Shown: positions 35,131 through 43,252, counted from the first letter of the stretch. The stretch: DNA of 64,000 nucleotides from Rikenellaceae bacterium (GCA_017935625.1 JAGBHC010000046.1:1-64000), one strand, 5' to 3'. Translations and numbers: made by a program. Notes: generated from the sequence alone by a model not told the origin.

Positions 35131-35889
35131 TTATAGTAGCGAAAGGATGGATATGGTGAACTCTACGATGGACTTGGAGGCCAGAAGGAAGACGGAGAAG
35201 GAACCCGGTTCGGATGTCGAGGAGATTCTCCGGCTCGCCCGCTCGTAGTAGGACGGATTGTTGAGCATGATGGATTGGACATAGGCGTCTTCGAGCCGGG
35301 CCAGGGCCGAGAGCGAAATGTTGGTTTTGGAGATGAAGTTGCGCCGAATCATTTTCCATCTCGCCACGGGGTCGAGCGTGTAATCGACTTCGGCCCGCAC
35401 CTTCTCCGAAAAGGAGTCGGCGCCCCGGCGTTCGTTGTCGGCCAGCACGTCCTTTGACCAGACCTTGACCCGGGTGAGGTCCTTCTGGTTGTTGGCGAAA
35501 TTGTTGATGTTCACGTCCACGTTCGAACACAGCACGTAGTTCTTGTGGGGGTATTTCTCGATGAGGCCCTTCAGCAGGTTGAGTCCGCTGGCGAACCGGC
35601 CGTAAATCTTGATGCCGATTCCCTGATTGTCGCAGATGATTAGGTCGTAGGCTTCGGCGTCGTAGAGATTCTCCAAATCGGATTTGGCGGTAATCGAAAG
35701 GTTGTATTGGTTGCGGAGCGAGGTCAGCTGCTCGTCGAACGGATAGCTTCCGTCCTCGAAACTGTCGTCGATTATCAGAATGCGGCATTTCGATTCCATC
35801 TGCGAGCGGGCGACCTCTTTCTTTACCCGGATGTAGTTGTCGAGGTCCTGCAGGGTGTATTTTTTCGAGAAAAACGGAAGAAACGGCAT
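35131..35889 (-). CDS. Receiver-domain protein with C-terminal hydrophobic segment
   Basis: A 252-residue protein whose middle matches a response-regulator receiver: acidic pair Asp41/Asp42 in CRILIIDD, phospho-acceptor candidate Asp87 in DLIICDNQGIG, a Ser near 122 and Lys146 in KVWSKD. There is no DNA-binding domain. The last 18-20 residues (VFLLASKSIVEFTISILSLL) could anchor it to the membrane. It is the upstream partner of the histidine kinase gene. A -7 box (TAATTTTG on the minus strand, 35927-35920) lies 31 bases before its start. Confidence 0.75.
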   Translation of the reverse strand: MPFLPFFSKKYTLQDLDNYIRVKKEVARSQMESKCRILIIDDSFEDGSYPFDEQLTSLRNQYNLSITAKSDLENLYDAEAYDLIICDNQGIGIKIYGRFASGLNLLKGLIEKYPHKNYVLCSNVDVNINNFANNQKDLTRVKVWSKDVLADNERRGADSFSEKVRAEVDYTLDPVARWKMIRRNFISKTNISLSALARLEDAYVQSIMLNNPSYYERASRRISSTSEPGSFSVFLLASKSIVEFTISILSLL

Positions 35890-35919
35890 GATTGTGCGGA
35901 AAGTTTACGTTTACGGTTA

Positions 35920-35927
35920 CAAAATTA
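35920..35927 (-). promoter_or_regulatory. -7 box TAATTTTG for the receiver-kinase pair
   Basis: The minus strand matches TAnnTTTG 31 bases upstream of the receiver gene start. The 161-base divergent region also holds the box of the glycosylase gene. Confidence 0.55.
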
Positions 35928-36018
35928 GGAATTTTTCGGCGAAGAAACGGAAAGATTGTCCGATTCTTTGTCGAATAAATTAGTGTCCCGATTCTTTTGA
36001 ATATTTCGTTTGTGTCGA

Positions 36019-36026
36019 TATCTTTG
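36019..36026 (+). promoter_or_regulatory. -7 box TATCTTTG for the glycosylase-like gene
   Basis: An exact TAnnTTTG box 24 bases before ATG 36051. It argues against the longer frame that begins at 35997, because that start would precede the transcript. Confidence 0.6.
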
Positions 36027-36050
36027 GGTTCTGAAAATGCGATTGATGCG

Positions 36051-36644
36051 ATGGAAACGAACGAAATGAACCGGGAGATACACCCGCTGGAACCCTTTTT
36101 GCCGGCCGGGGCGCGGCTGCTGATGCTGGGCAGTTTTCCGCCCAAGCGCGAGCGCTGGTCGATGGAATTTTACTATCCGAACCTGCAGAACGACATGTGG
36201 CGTATCGTGGGGCTGGTCTTTTTCGCGGACAAGGAGCGCTTTCTCTCCGCCGACCGGCGCCGTTTCGAACGGGAGCGGATAGCGGAGTTCTGCCGCGAGC
36301 GGGGCATCGCGCTCTGCGACACGGCCCGGGAGGTGATACGCCTGCGCGACAATGCCTCCGACAAGTTTCTGGAGGTGGTGTCGGCCGTCGATTTGCCGGC
36401 GCTGCTGGCCCGGATTCCCCGTTGTTCGGTCATCGTGGTGACGGGACAGAAGGCCGCGCAGACGCTCGTGGCGCTGACCGGCTGCCGGGAGCCGGCCGTG
36501 GGCGAGGCGGTGGAGTGCCGCTATGCGGACCGTGCGTTGCGCATCTACCGGATGCCCTCTTCGTCGCGGGCCTATCCGCTGGCGCTGGAGCGCAAGGCCG
36601 AAATCTACGGGCGGATGTTCCGCGAGGCGGGGCTGCTGGAGTAG
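36051..36644 (+). CDS. Uracil-DNA glycosylase-fold protein (Mug-like)
   Basis: A 197-residue protein of the UDG superfamily. The first catalytic loop is MLGSFPPKRERWSMEFYYPN, followed by NDMWRIVGLVFF; the closing loop is RMPSSSRAYP. This pattern resembles Mug/DUF4918-type G:U/G:T mismatch glycosylases and related 'hypoxanthine/uracil' branches rather than canonical Ung. The substrate is unknown. It stands alone, converging on an MFS gene 12 bases downstream. Confidence 0.78.
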   Translation: METNEMNREIHPLEPFLPAGARLLMLGSFPPKRERWSMEFYYPNLQNDMWRIVGLVFFADKERFLSADRRRFERERIAEFCRERGIALCDTAREVIRLRDNASDKFLEVVSAVDLPALLARIPRCSVIVVTGQKAAQTLVALTGCREPAVGEAVECRYADRALRIYRMPSSSRAYPLALERKAEIYGRMFREAGLLE

Positions 36645-36656
36645 CGGGCCTCTGCG

Positions 36657-37853
36657 CTATCGGAGCCGGTTGCGGTTGAAGTGGGGTACGACCCGGAGTC
36701 TGAAGTAGAGGGTCGATACGATGCAGAGACCGCCGCCGAAGAGATAGGCGACCTCCAGCGAGCTGATTTGGCCGATGTAGCCTCCCAGAATGAGCCCGAT
36801 GCCGATGCCTACGTCCCACGAGGTGAGGTAGGTGGAGGTGGCCGTGCCGCGCTGGCTGTTGGGCGCCAGACTGACGAACAGGGTGTTGAAGGCCGGGAAC
36901 ATGGTGCCGAATCCCACGCCCAGCAGCAGGGCTATCGTGAAGAAGAGCCAGGTGGCGGTCTGCGGATGCCACTCCATTATCGCCCGGCAGGAGGAGAGCA
37001 GGAAGAAACAGAGGCAGACCAGATACATGCCCAGCGAAATGACCTGCGTGATGTATCCCTTATCAACCTGCCGGCCCGAAAAGATGCGGGAGATGGCCAT
37101 GCCGGCCGCCATGCAGGTGAAGAAGATGCCGCTGCCGACTTCGATTCCGATTTCCCGGGCATAGACGGCGATGTAGGTGGTGGTCATGCCGTAGGGGATG
37201 GAGAGCATGAGCAGGGCGATGCCGGCCCGCACTCCTTTGAGCAGGAAGAAGCGGTCGAGCGAAACGGGGGCCCGCTTGACGGGCGGTTTCGGCGGGGTCT
37301 TGACCAGCACGGCCATCGCCAGTCCCAGACAGCACGAGCAGAGGGCGCAGGCGAATATCACGCGGAACGAATAGGCCTGGTGGAGGAAAAGTCCCACCAT
37401 GGGGCCGACCGACATGGCGATGTTGTTCGACAGGCCGTAGTAGCCCAGTCCTTCGCCGCGGCGGGAGGAGGGCATGATGTCGATGACGATGGTGTTGCCC
37501 GACACGGTGACCGTACCGAACGAGAGTCCGTGCACGATTCTCAGGATGGTGAACAGGGTGAGGGTGCCGGCTGCCAGATAGCCGGCGAACACGGAGGTGA
37601 AGATGAAGAAGGCGAACAGGTAGAGCGGCTTGCGTGCGAACGTGTCGAGCAGGTAGCCCGAAAAGGGTCTTACGGTGAGTGCGGCTACCGTATAGCAGGC
37701 CAGTATGACGCCGGCCGTGGCGCTGCCGGTGGCGAAAACCTCGGTGAGATAGAACGGCAGTATCGGCATCAGCAGATAGAAGCCGAAGTAAAGCAGGAAG
37801 TTGGCTGCCAGAATGTAACAGTAGCTCGGGGTTATCAGTCGCTCTTTGGTCAT
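36657..37853 (-). CDS. MFS transporter (drug efflux type)
   Basis: A 398-residue protein with about 12 transmembrane helices. The N-half has FGFYLLMPILPFYLTEVF and the MFS loop signature RPFSGYLLDTFARKPLYLF between helices 2 and 3; the C-half repeats with SRIFSGRQVDKGY. It belongs to the small-molecule/drug:H+ antiporter group. Substrate unknown. A -7 box (TAATTTTG, minus strand at 37883-37876) is 23 bases upstream. Confidence 0.88.
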   Translation of the reverse strand: MTKERLITPSYCYILAANFLLYFGFYLLMPILPFYLTEVFATGSATAGVILACYTVAALTVRPFSGYLLDTFARKPLYLFAFFIFTSVFAGYLAAGTLTLFTILRIVHGLSFGTVTVSGNTIVIDIMPSSRRGEGLGYYGLSNNIAMSVGPMVGLFLHQAYSFRVIFACALCSCCLGLAMAVLVKTPPKPPVKRAPVSLDRFFLLKGVRAGIALLMLSIPYGMTTTYIAVYAREIGIEVGSGIFFTCMAAGMAISRIFSGRQVDKGYITQVISLGMYLVCLCFFLLSSCRAIMEWHPQTATWLFFTIALLLGVGFGTMFPAFNTLFVSLAPNSQRGTATSTYLTSWDVGIGIGLILGGYIGQISSLEVAYLFGGGLCIVSTLYFRLRVVPHFNRNRLR

Positions 37854-37875
37854 CGCATGTCGTGTTAATCGGGTG

Positions 37876-37883
37876 CAAAATTA
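37876..37883 (-). promoter_or_regulatory. -7 box TAATTTTG for the MFS gene
   Basis: An exact TAnnTTTG box on the minus strand just upstream of the MFS start. The 245 bases to the next plus-strand gene hold nothing else I can name. Confidence 0.55.
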
Positions 37884-38098
37884 CGCATAGATTGTCGATT
37901 TTGTAACCTTTTCCGTGCCGAAATGCCCCTTTGCCTCGGCCGGACCGGCGGCGGAGTGCCCTGAGGACGGGCCCTCGGGGCGGGTGCGGCAGGCGGCTCG
38001 GGGGCGGGAACGGAGCGGGTTTTTTGTTTTCTCAATCAAAAAGCGTACATTGTCCGGAAATATCGAAACGATTCGGGGCGATGCGGAAAGAACGGAGT

Positions 38099-38485
38099 AT
38101 GGAACACCACGGAGATAGACCGAAAGGGCGGGCGGCGGAAGCCGGGACCGGCGGGCCGGCGGACATTGCCGGCGGGCCGGACGGTTCGTTTTTCGCTGAG
38201 GTGTGCGATGTCGTGGCGCAGATTCCTGCGGGCAAGGTGGTCACCTACGGACAGATAGCGCGGCTGGTGGGCCGGCCGCGGCATGCCCGCATGGTGGGGG
38301 CGGCCCTGGCCGGTATCTTCCCGGAGCTCGGTTTGCCGGCCTGGCGCGTGGTGAATGCGCAGGGGCGGACGGTTCCTTTCTGGCCGGAGCAGCAGCGGCT
38401 GCTGGAGCGCGAGGGCGTGCGTTTCAGGGCCCCGGGACGGGTCGATATGAAAAGCGCTCTATGGAATCCCTTCGATGAGTTCTGA
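38099..38485 (+). CDS. MGMT-family protein lacking the acceptor Cys (alkyltransferase-like)
   Basis: A 128-residue protein with the MGMT helix-turn-helix fold: CDVVAQIPAGKVVTYGQIARLVGRP, then ARMVGAALAG, and LPAWRVVNAQGRTVPFW where active MGMTs have PCHRV. Here the acceptor Cys is Ala and the next His is Trp, so alkyl transfer is not expected. Such alkyltransferase-like proteins bind alkylated guanine and recruit nucleotide excision repair; that role is inferred. The N-terminal 30 residues are low complexity, and the start could also be 38081. Confidence 0.8.
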   Translation: MEHHGDRPKGRAAEAGTGGPADIAGGPDGSFFAEVCDVVAQIPAGKVVTYGQIARLVGRPRHARMVGAALAGIFPELGLPAWRVVNAQGRTVPFWPEQQRLLEREGVRFRAPGRVDMKSALWNPFDEF

Positions 38486-38532
38486 CCGGCGTAGCCTCTG
38501 CGGCCGGGTCGGAGGCGGTGCGCCGGGACGGG

Positions 38533-39762
38533 TCACCGGCGGGACTCCGCATCCCCGGAGGCGTCTCTTCGTTTCAGCATCACGATTTGCGCATCCGCAC
38601 CGTTTTCCCCGTATTCGCTGACCAGGATGTAGCGCTCGTCGCATGCGATGCCGAAGCAGCGGCCGTCGGAGCCGCATTTCTCCACCTGGGTGCCCCAGTA
38701 GCTGTTGTCGTCGTCGAGGAGTTTTACGGCGTTGCCGTTGTGCTTGTATTCGAGATTGACGAAAGAGCCTTGGAGAACGAACAGATTCTCTATCTTCGGC
38801 ATGCCGGCGATGCCGAGCGCGTTGATTTCGTCGATGAGCCGCCGTTTGACGGGCGAGTCGGCATGGGGAAGCCGCTCTTCGGCCAGCCGCCAGCGCTTGA
38901 GGGTCGGGTAGTATCGGCGAAGCATGGCCTTGTACTCCTCCTTCGTGAGGCTGCGGCCGCTCTCCCTGTTGTACTCTTCGACGAACTGCGCGCAGAATTC
39001 GACCATCTCCTCCAGGGTGAAATTACCGGTGAAGGCGCCGTCCTTGTAGCAGTAGATGCAGTATTCGCAGTTCCTGCTTCCGTCGGCGTCGCTCCCCGCA
39101 ACGGCCTCCGTCAGCGGCATTCCGCAGCTCTGGCAGAACTGGGGAAGCTGCCCGGCCTGCAACTTTTTCTCTTTCGGGGGGAACGTGGCATCGTAGGCTT
39201 CGAACGCCTCGGGGTCTTCGTCGGCGGCGAAGTACCCCTTCGGCGTGCGGAACGTGCACTCCATGCCCTTGAGATACCCCGGTGTGAGCTCCCGGGCGAG
39301 GAAGTGGGGATGATGGCCGGTCTCTTCCGGCTCTCCGGGATAGCGGAGGTGCAGGGTGCCGGCCGCGACGAACCCCGCATGCCCGTAGAAGTCGAGATTC
39401 CCCTCGATGCACAGCAGGCCGAGCCCCAGCCGCCTTGCCTCGTCGAGAGAGTGGAGCAGCAGCTTCAGTCCGTATCCCTTGCGTTGATAATCCGGGTGGA
39501 TGCTGATGGGGCCGAGCGTCCCGGCCGGCAGCCGACTTCCGTTCTCGCAGGTGATTTCGGCCTTCGAATACATCACATGGCCGATGATTCTGCCCTCTTC
39601 CTCCATCACGAAGTCGAGTTCGGGGATGAAGTCGGGATTCTCCCGAAACCGGTTGAGCAGATAGTGTTCGGTGCATCCGGGACGGTATACGTTCCAGAAA
39701 GCCTCTCGCGTAAGGTTTTCGACCTGGCGGTAATCCTGGGGGCGTTCTCTTCTGATATTCAT
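38533..39762 (-). CDS. GNAT acetyltransferase fused to zinc ribbon and C-terminal domain
   Basis: A 409-residue three-part protein. Residues 1-165 are a GNAT domain with the acetyl-CoA loop HPDYQRKGYGLKLL (89-102). Residues 205-290 form a putative zinc ribbon (Cys210-x2-Cys213, Cys235-x2-Cys238) in FCQSCGMPL and YCIYCYKDGAF, as in PF12674-type proteins. Residues 300-409 (LIDEINALGIAGMPKIENLFVLQG, then EKCGSDGRCFGIACDERYILVSE) are a separate domain I do not recognise. Substrate unknown. The fusion order is unusual in my experience; it does not look like an assembly error, since the coding frame is continuous. Confidence 0.75.
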   Translation of the reverse strand: MNIRRERPQDYRQVENLTREAFWNVYRPGCTEHYLLNRFRENPDFIPELDFVMEEEGRIIGHVMYSKAEITCENGSRLPAGTLGPISIHPDYQRKGYGLKLLLHSLDEARRLGLGLLCIEGNLDFYGHAGFVAAGTLHLRYPGEPEETGHHPHFLARELTPGYLKGMECTFRTPKGYFAADEDPEAFEAYDATFPPKEKKLQAGQLPQFCQSCGMPLTEAVAGSDADGSRNCEYCIYCYKDGAFTGNFTLEEMVEFCAQFVEEYNRESGRSLTKEEYKAMLRRYYPTLKRWRLAEERLPHADSPVKRRLIDEINALGIAGMPKIENLFVLQGSFVNLEYKHNGNAVKLLDDDNSYWGTQVEKCGSDGRCFGIACDERYILVSEYGENGADAQIVMLKRRDASGDAESRR

Positions 39763-39836
39763 TTTGTCGTCTGTATGATGTCAATCGGGTTGTAAATATA
39801 GGTCAAAGTCGCTATATTCGCAAAAATATATCGCAG

Positions 39837-40364
39837 ATGAAAGAGATGGAAACAGGCAAATGGCTGCTGAGAAGGGCCGAAGAGAGGGACCGGCAACGGA
39901 TATGGGAAATTTTGCTTCAGGCCAAGGAGCAGATGCGGCGGCAGGGGAAGCGGCAGTGGGACGAGGCCTACCCCTCGATGGAGCATGTCTCGGCGGACCT
40001 CGCCCGCGGATGGGCCCATGTGCTGTGCGACGAACAGGGCGGCGTGATAGCCTGCGGGGCGGTGGTCTACGACGGCGAACCCGCCTACGAGCGGCTGGGC
40101 GGCCGGTGGCTGAGCGAAGCTCCCTATGTGGTGGTGCACCGTCTGGCGGTGGCCGAAGAGGCCAGGCACCGCGGGGTGGCGCTGCGTTTCATGCAGGAGG
40201 TGGAGCGGATGAGCCGGGAGCGCGGCGTGGAGAGTTTCAAGGTCGATACCAATTTCGACAACCTCTACATGCTGCATCTGCTCGAAAAGCTGGGCTTCGT
40301 CTACTGCGGAGAGATATTCTATCCGCAGGGACAGCGCAAGGCGTTCGAAAAATTGTTGAAGTAG
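39837..40364 (+). CDS. GNAT family N-acetyltransferase
   Basis: A 175-residue GNAT: VVVHRLAVAEEARHRGVALRFM carries the acetyl-CoA pyrophosphate loop (R-x-x-G-x-A), followed by GVESFKVDTNFDNLYMLHLLEKLGFVYCG, typical of the fold. The substrate is unknown. The divergent upstream region to the zinc-ribbon GNAT is 74 bases and holds a TATATTCG box (near consensus). A terminator follows. Confidence 0.85.
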   Translation: MKEMETGKWLLRRAEERDRQRIWEILLQAKEQMRRQGKRQWDEAYPSMEHVSADLARGWAHVLCDEQGGVIACGAVVYDGEPAYERLGGRWLSEAPYVVVHRLAVAEEARHRGVALRFMQEVERMSRERGVESFKVDTNFDNLYMLHLLEKLGFVYCGEIFYPQGQRKAFEKLLK

Positions 40365-40372
40365 AAACGAAA

Positions 40373-40401
40373 AGCCCGCGAATGGATGTCGTTCGCGGGC
40401 T
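40373..40401. terminator. Terminator between GNAT and DUF3592-like gene
   Basis: A perfect 10-bp stem (AGCCCGCGAA / TTCGCGGGCT) with a 9-base loop, between converging genes. The T-run is short. Confidence 0.7.
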
Positions 40402-40407
40402 CGGGGG

Positions 40408-40791
40408 TCATTCGTTTCCGAATTTGATTCGGCTGGTCGCCGGATGATTCCCGGCATAGATTATCGTTATCGAATCGCCGGTGCGGGGCAGGCGTCCGGG
40501 GCCGTGCCGGGTCGAAGAGCGGCCGGTGTAGCTCTCTTCTCCGACCTGATAGGAGTACTCTATCTCCACCGAAGTGTAGGCGCGGTGCACTATCCGGCGG
40601 TGCCGCACGTATTGCACGCGCTCGGGGTGGTGTATCCGTTGGGCCGACAAGACGGCCGCCCGGGCCTCTACGGGGTATTTTTTCAGGCTGCGGACGTCGT
40701 AGAAAATCTTCGCACCTCCGACCGCGACGGCTATCGCGATGGCCGTCAGCGCTATCTTGAACAACGGAATGGTCGGACGCCTGTTTTCCAT
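40408..40791 (-). CDS. DUF3592-like small membrane protein
   Basis: A 127-residue protein with one N-terminal membrane helix (LFKIALTAIAIAVAVGGAKIFY) and a beta-rich remainder: VEARAAVLSAQRI, EIEYSYQVGEESYTGRSS, RTGDSITIIYA. This is the DUF3592 pattern (small membrane-anchored domain of unknown function). It starts three bases after the metalloprotease gene, so it is probably cotranscribed with it. Confidence 0.72.
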   Translation of the reverse strand: MENRRPTIPLFKIALTAIAIAVAVGGAKIFYDVRSLKKYPVEARAAVLSAQRIHHPERVQYVRHRRIVHRAYTSVEIEYSYQVGEESYTGRSSTRHGPGRLPRTGDSITIIYAGNHPATSRIKFGNE

Positions 40792-40794
40792 GGA

Positions 40795-41583
40795 CTACTG
40801 CTTGTCGGCGTTGTACTCGTCGGCCTTCTGTTTCATGCGTGCTGCGCGTTTCTCGCTGTCGGGGTGCGACGAGAACATCTTCTGGATGGCCGAGGCCTGG
40901 GCGCCTTTGGAGAGCTCGACCAGTTTGTTGAGTCCGTTGGCCATGCCGTAGGGGCTGAATCCGTGTTTTACGCTGAATTCGAATCCGTATTCGTCGGCTT
41001 CGTACTCCTGCTTCTGGGAGAACCGGGCGTCCATGAATGCCGCAGCCACGTCGCCGAGTTGCGATTCGGAGAGTTTGCCGACCGTGCCGCCCGCCGCACC
41101 GGCCGCGTTGCGGGCTGCCGAAGCCAGGTAGGCGTTCTTCATGGCGTCCCTTACGTCGTGGTGCACCACGTGGCCTATTTCATGTCCGATGATGGCCATC
41201 AGTTCGTCGTCGTCCATGATGTCCATCAGCGAAGAGAAGACCCGGATGGAACCGTCGCCGCAGGCGAATGCGTTGATGTCGATTACGTAGTAGACCTTGA
41301 AGTTGAGTTTCAGACCGTCCACCTCGGTGATGCCGGCGGTGAGGCGTTTGAGCCGGGCGTCGTATTCGCCGGTGTCGATGGGGTTGTGGGCGTCCATCCA
41401 TTCGACCGATTCGCGGCTCATGCGGGCGATGTCCGCGTCGGAGAGCGTGGCGGCGGTGGCTACGTCGCTGACTGCCTGTACCGCTTTTTTGGCGTTGATT
41501 GTGCGGCCTCCTATTTTGAATTGGGCCTGTGCGGTGAGTGCGCCGCATATCAGTACGGCTGCAAGAATAAGAATCCGTCTCAT
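40795..41583 (-). CDS. M48 family metallopeptidase, secreted
   Basis: A 262-residue zinc protease with a signal peptide (ILILAAVLICGALTAQAQ). The HExxH motif is IIGHEIGHVVHHD; the third ligand Glu is in EYEADEYGFEFSVKHGFSPYG. YggG/BepA-type M48 enzymes act in periplasmic protein quality control. The extra upstream frame was rejected in favour of ATG 41583. A TATCTTTG box (minus strand, 41625-41618) lies 35 bases upstream. Confidence 0.88.
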   Translation of the reverse strand: MRRILILAAVLICGALTAQAQFKIGGRTINAKKAVQAVSDVATAATLSDADIARMSRESVEWMDAHNPIDTGEYDARLKRLTAGITEVDGLKLNFKVYYVIDINAFACGDGSIRVFSSLMDIMDDDELMAIIGHEIGHVVHHDVRDAMKNAYLASAARNAAGAAGGTVGKLSESQLGDVAAAFMDARFSQKQEYEADEYGFEFSVKHGFSPYGMANGLNKLVELSKGAQASAIQKMFSSHPDSEKRAARMKQKADEYNADKQ

Positions 41584-41617
41584 AATACTTTTTGTAAGGT
41601 TAGTTTTATACGGGGTG

Positions 41618-41625
41618 CAAAGATA
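41618..41625 (-). promoter_or_regulatory. -7 box TATCTTTG for the M48 peptidase gene
   Basis: An exact TAnnTTTG match 35 bases upstream of ATG 41583; no clear -33 element. Confidence 0.55.
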
Positions 41626-41809
41626 ATAAATTATTCCCATCGCGGAGCGGCTCCGACGGCAATAGCTTCCGCTCCCCGGCCATCTGCTTGGCAATGACCG
41701 GGGTGGAGAAAAATACGGTCCGGGGCTCTGCGGCACGGCGGAGCGGAGATGCGGACCGGCGGGAGACGGAGAGCGGCCCTTCGCGGGGCGTGTGCCCTCG
41801 GCCGGGCGG

Positions 41810-42154
41810 TCAGCTGCGGACGACGGCCGATTCCGTTTCGGCGAATGTCATGTCGGCGGTGTAGTCTCTGAGTTCGTCGCGCGAGGAGAGCCGGCAGTAG
41901 CGGTATCCGGCGGGGAGCGTTCCGCCGCAGCGGAAGCGGACCAGGTCTTCGGAGCTCGACTCCAGACCGATGGCTCCGTTGCCGGAGAGGTGGTCGAACA
42001 TGCCCCACAGGGAGCTTTCGGGCGGACAATTGCGGTCCGAGGTGTGGAACAGATACAATTCGCCGACCCGGAATTCGATGTCGGGAAACGGTGAGCCGGG
42101 TTGCATGGATTGGCGGTTCGGGGTGGTGAAACGCGGGTGTCGTGATTCTTTCAT
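41810..42154 (-). CDS. Hypothetical protein
   Basis: A 114-residue protein of unknown family: FRVGELYLFHTSDRN, then GLESSSEDLVRFRCGGTLPAGYRYCRLSSRDELRDYTA. It has no signal or membrane segment. The coding frame looks real (the opposite strands are open but Arg/Pro-rich), but there is no informative neighbour. A 280-base region upstream has an unexplained hairpin. Confidence 0.6.
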   Translation of the reverse strand: MKESRHPRFTTPNRQSMQPGSPFPDIEFRVGELYLFHTSDRNCPPESSLWGMFDHLSGNGAIGLESSSEDLVRFRCGGTLPAGYRYCRLSSRDELRDYTADMTFAETESAVVRS

Positions 42155-42184
42155 AACGGCATACTTTTAGTGGGTTCATAAAAA

Positions 42185-42270
42185 TATGCGCGGAACTTGA
42201 CCTGCGTAGCCCGTCCTTGCCCTTAGGATATGACAGCATGCCAAGAACCGCGCATAGTGCGTCCTTGGCC
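42185..42270. other. Unexplained hairpin with internal direct repeat
   Basis: TATGCGCGG (42185-42193) and CCGCGCATA (42248-42256) pair perfectly, and four further pairs (CTTG with CAAG) stack across an AA/AA internal loop. Inside and just outside, GCGTAGCCCGTCCTTGCC and GCATAGTGCGTCCTTGGCC form a direct imperfect repeat. It lies upstream of the 114-residue gene. It could be a leader structure, a terminator or a small RNA; nothing fixes its strand. The rest of this gap (to 42434) shows no gene. Confidence 0.4.
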
Positions 42271-42434
42271 GTTTATCTGTCATTTTAATGAATCAGGGCT
42301 TTTCGGGTTGGATAAACAGCGTGATACAAAATAGCTATATCAACATCAAAAGTAGTATAAATCGAATGGATATCCAAATATAATGTAAAATTTATTATTT
42401 CATCCGGCGGCCGAATGCCGGACGGAAGTCGTGC

Positions 42435-42923
42435 TCACCGGGCGCTCCGCTTGGCTTTCCCGCTCCAGCTCTCGATGTCGAGGCGGATGATTCGGGTGCG
42501 GTGGAACGATTTTTCCGCGTATCCGAGGCCGGTTTCCTTGTCGAGAGGGGAGTACTTGTCCAGCAGCAGCGACAAGGCATGCCGCCGCTCCCGCTCGTCG
42601 GGACCCAGGAAAGCCCGGCACGAGAGGACGATGCTCTCGTACTCGGTGGTGAACTTGTCCGGCAGGACACGGGTCGTTCCCACTACGCAGAACGATACGC
42701 GGTCGCATCGTTCCAGGCAGCGCAGCTTGCGGCCCTCGGGGGCGCAGTGGATGTAGATGGCGGAACGGCCGTCCCACACATAGCTGACGGGAATGCCGTA
42801 GGCCCCCGTCTCTTCGGCCTGCATCGAAAGAACGCCGTACTCTCCGTTCTTGAGCAGGTGCGTCGCCTCCGCCTCTTGCAGCAGGCGGTCCCGGCGTCTT
42901 ATCCGTTCGTTGTCGTAAATCAT
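42435..42923 (-). CDS. Pyridoxamine 5'-phosphate oxidase-like flavoprotein (Nim-like)
   Basis: A 162-residue split-barrel flavin-binding protein: LLKNGEYGVLSMQ, YGIPVSYVWDGRSAIYIHCAPEGRKLRCLERCDRVSFCVVG, TTEYESIVLSCRAF and LLLDKYSPLD. The pattern closely follows the Nim 5-nitroimidazole resistance group (IPVSYV..., K-F-T-T-x-Y/F-x-S-x-x, A-x-K-Y-S-P) of anaerobes. A resistance role is inferred and many homologues have none. The frame stays open upstream to a tRNA, but ATG 42923 gives the family start. Confidence 0.8.
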   Translation of the reverse strand: MIYDNERIRRRDRLLQEAEATHLLKNGEYGVLSMQAEETGAYGIPVSYVWDGRSAIYIHCAPEGRKLRCLERCDRVSFCVVGTTRVLPDKFTTEYESIVLSCRAFLGPDERERRHALSLLLDKYSPLDKETGLGYAEKSFHRTRIIRLDIESWSGKAKRSAR

Positions 42924-43085
42924 GGTTCGATATCTTTTATCCCGGCGTCGGTCCCGTCGGAATGCTTCCTCTCTTATGCGAGTGGTATTCCGGATACGCA
43001 AAATCCGATTCCTGATACGCAAAATCCCGCAAGGTCGCTACCTTACGGGATTTGTCCTGTGCCCCTCCCCTTGCTTCGGGAAGTC

Positions 43086-43176
43086 TGGCGGAGAGAAGGG
43101 GATTCGAACCCCTGAAACCCTTTAGAGGTTTACACGCTTTCCAGGCGTGCCAGTTCAACCACTCCTGCATCTCTCC
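43086..43176 (-). tRNA. tRNA-Ser(GGA)
   Basis: A 91-base serine tRNA including an encoded CCA. Acceptor GGAGAGA pairs with TCTCTCC; the anticodon loop is CTGGAAA in CCTGGAAAGCG; the T-loop reads GGGGTTCGAATCCCC; the long variable arm (CCTCTAAAGGG) is typical for Ser. Its upstream promoter is described separately. Confidence 0.96.
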
Positions 43177-43252
43177 TCGGGTTGAATGCGCTGTCGCCGC
43201 TCTGCGGCGGAATTCATCCTCTGCGGACGACAGCTTCTCGTTTTTGAGATTG

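Noticed and set aside
34316-36145. 609-codon frame taken as one kinase protein
   Set aside because: The first 340 codons are a wrong-phase reading of the receiver gene; the kinase frame begins at 35116.
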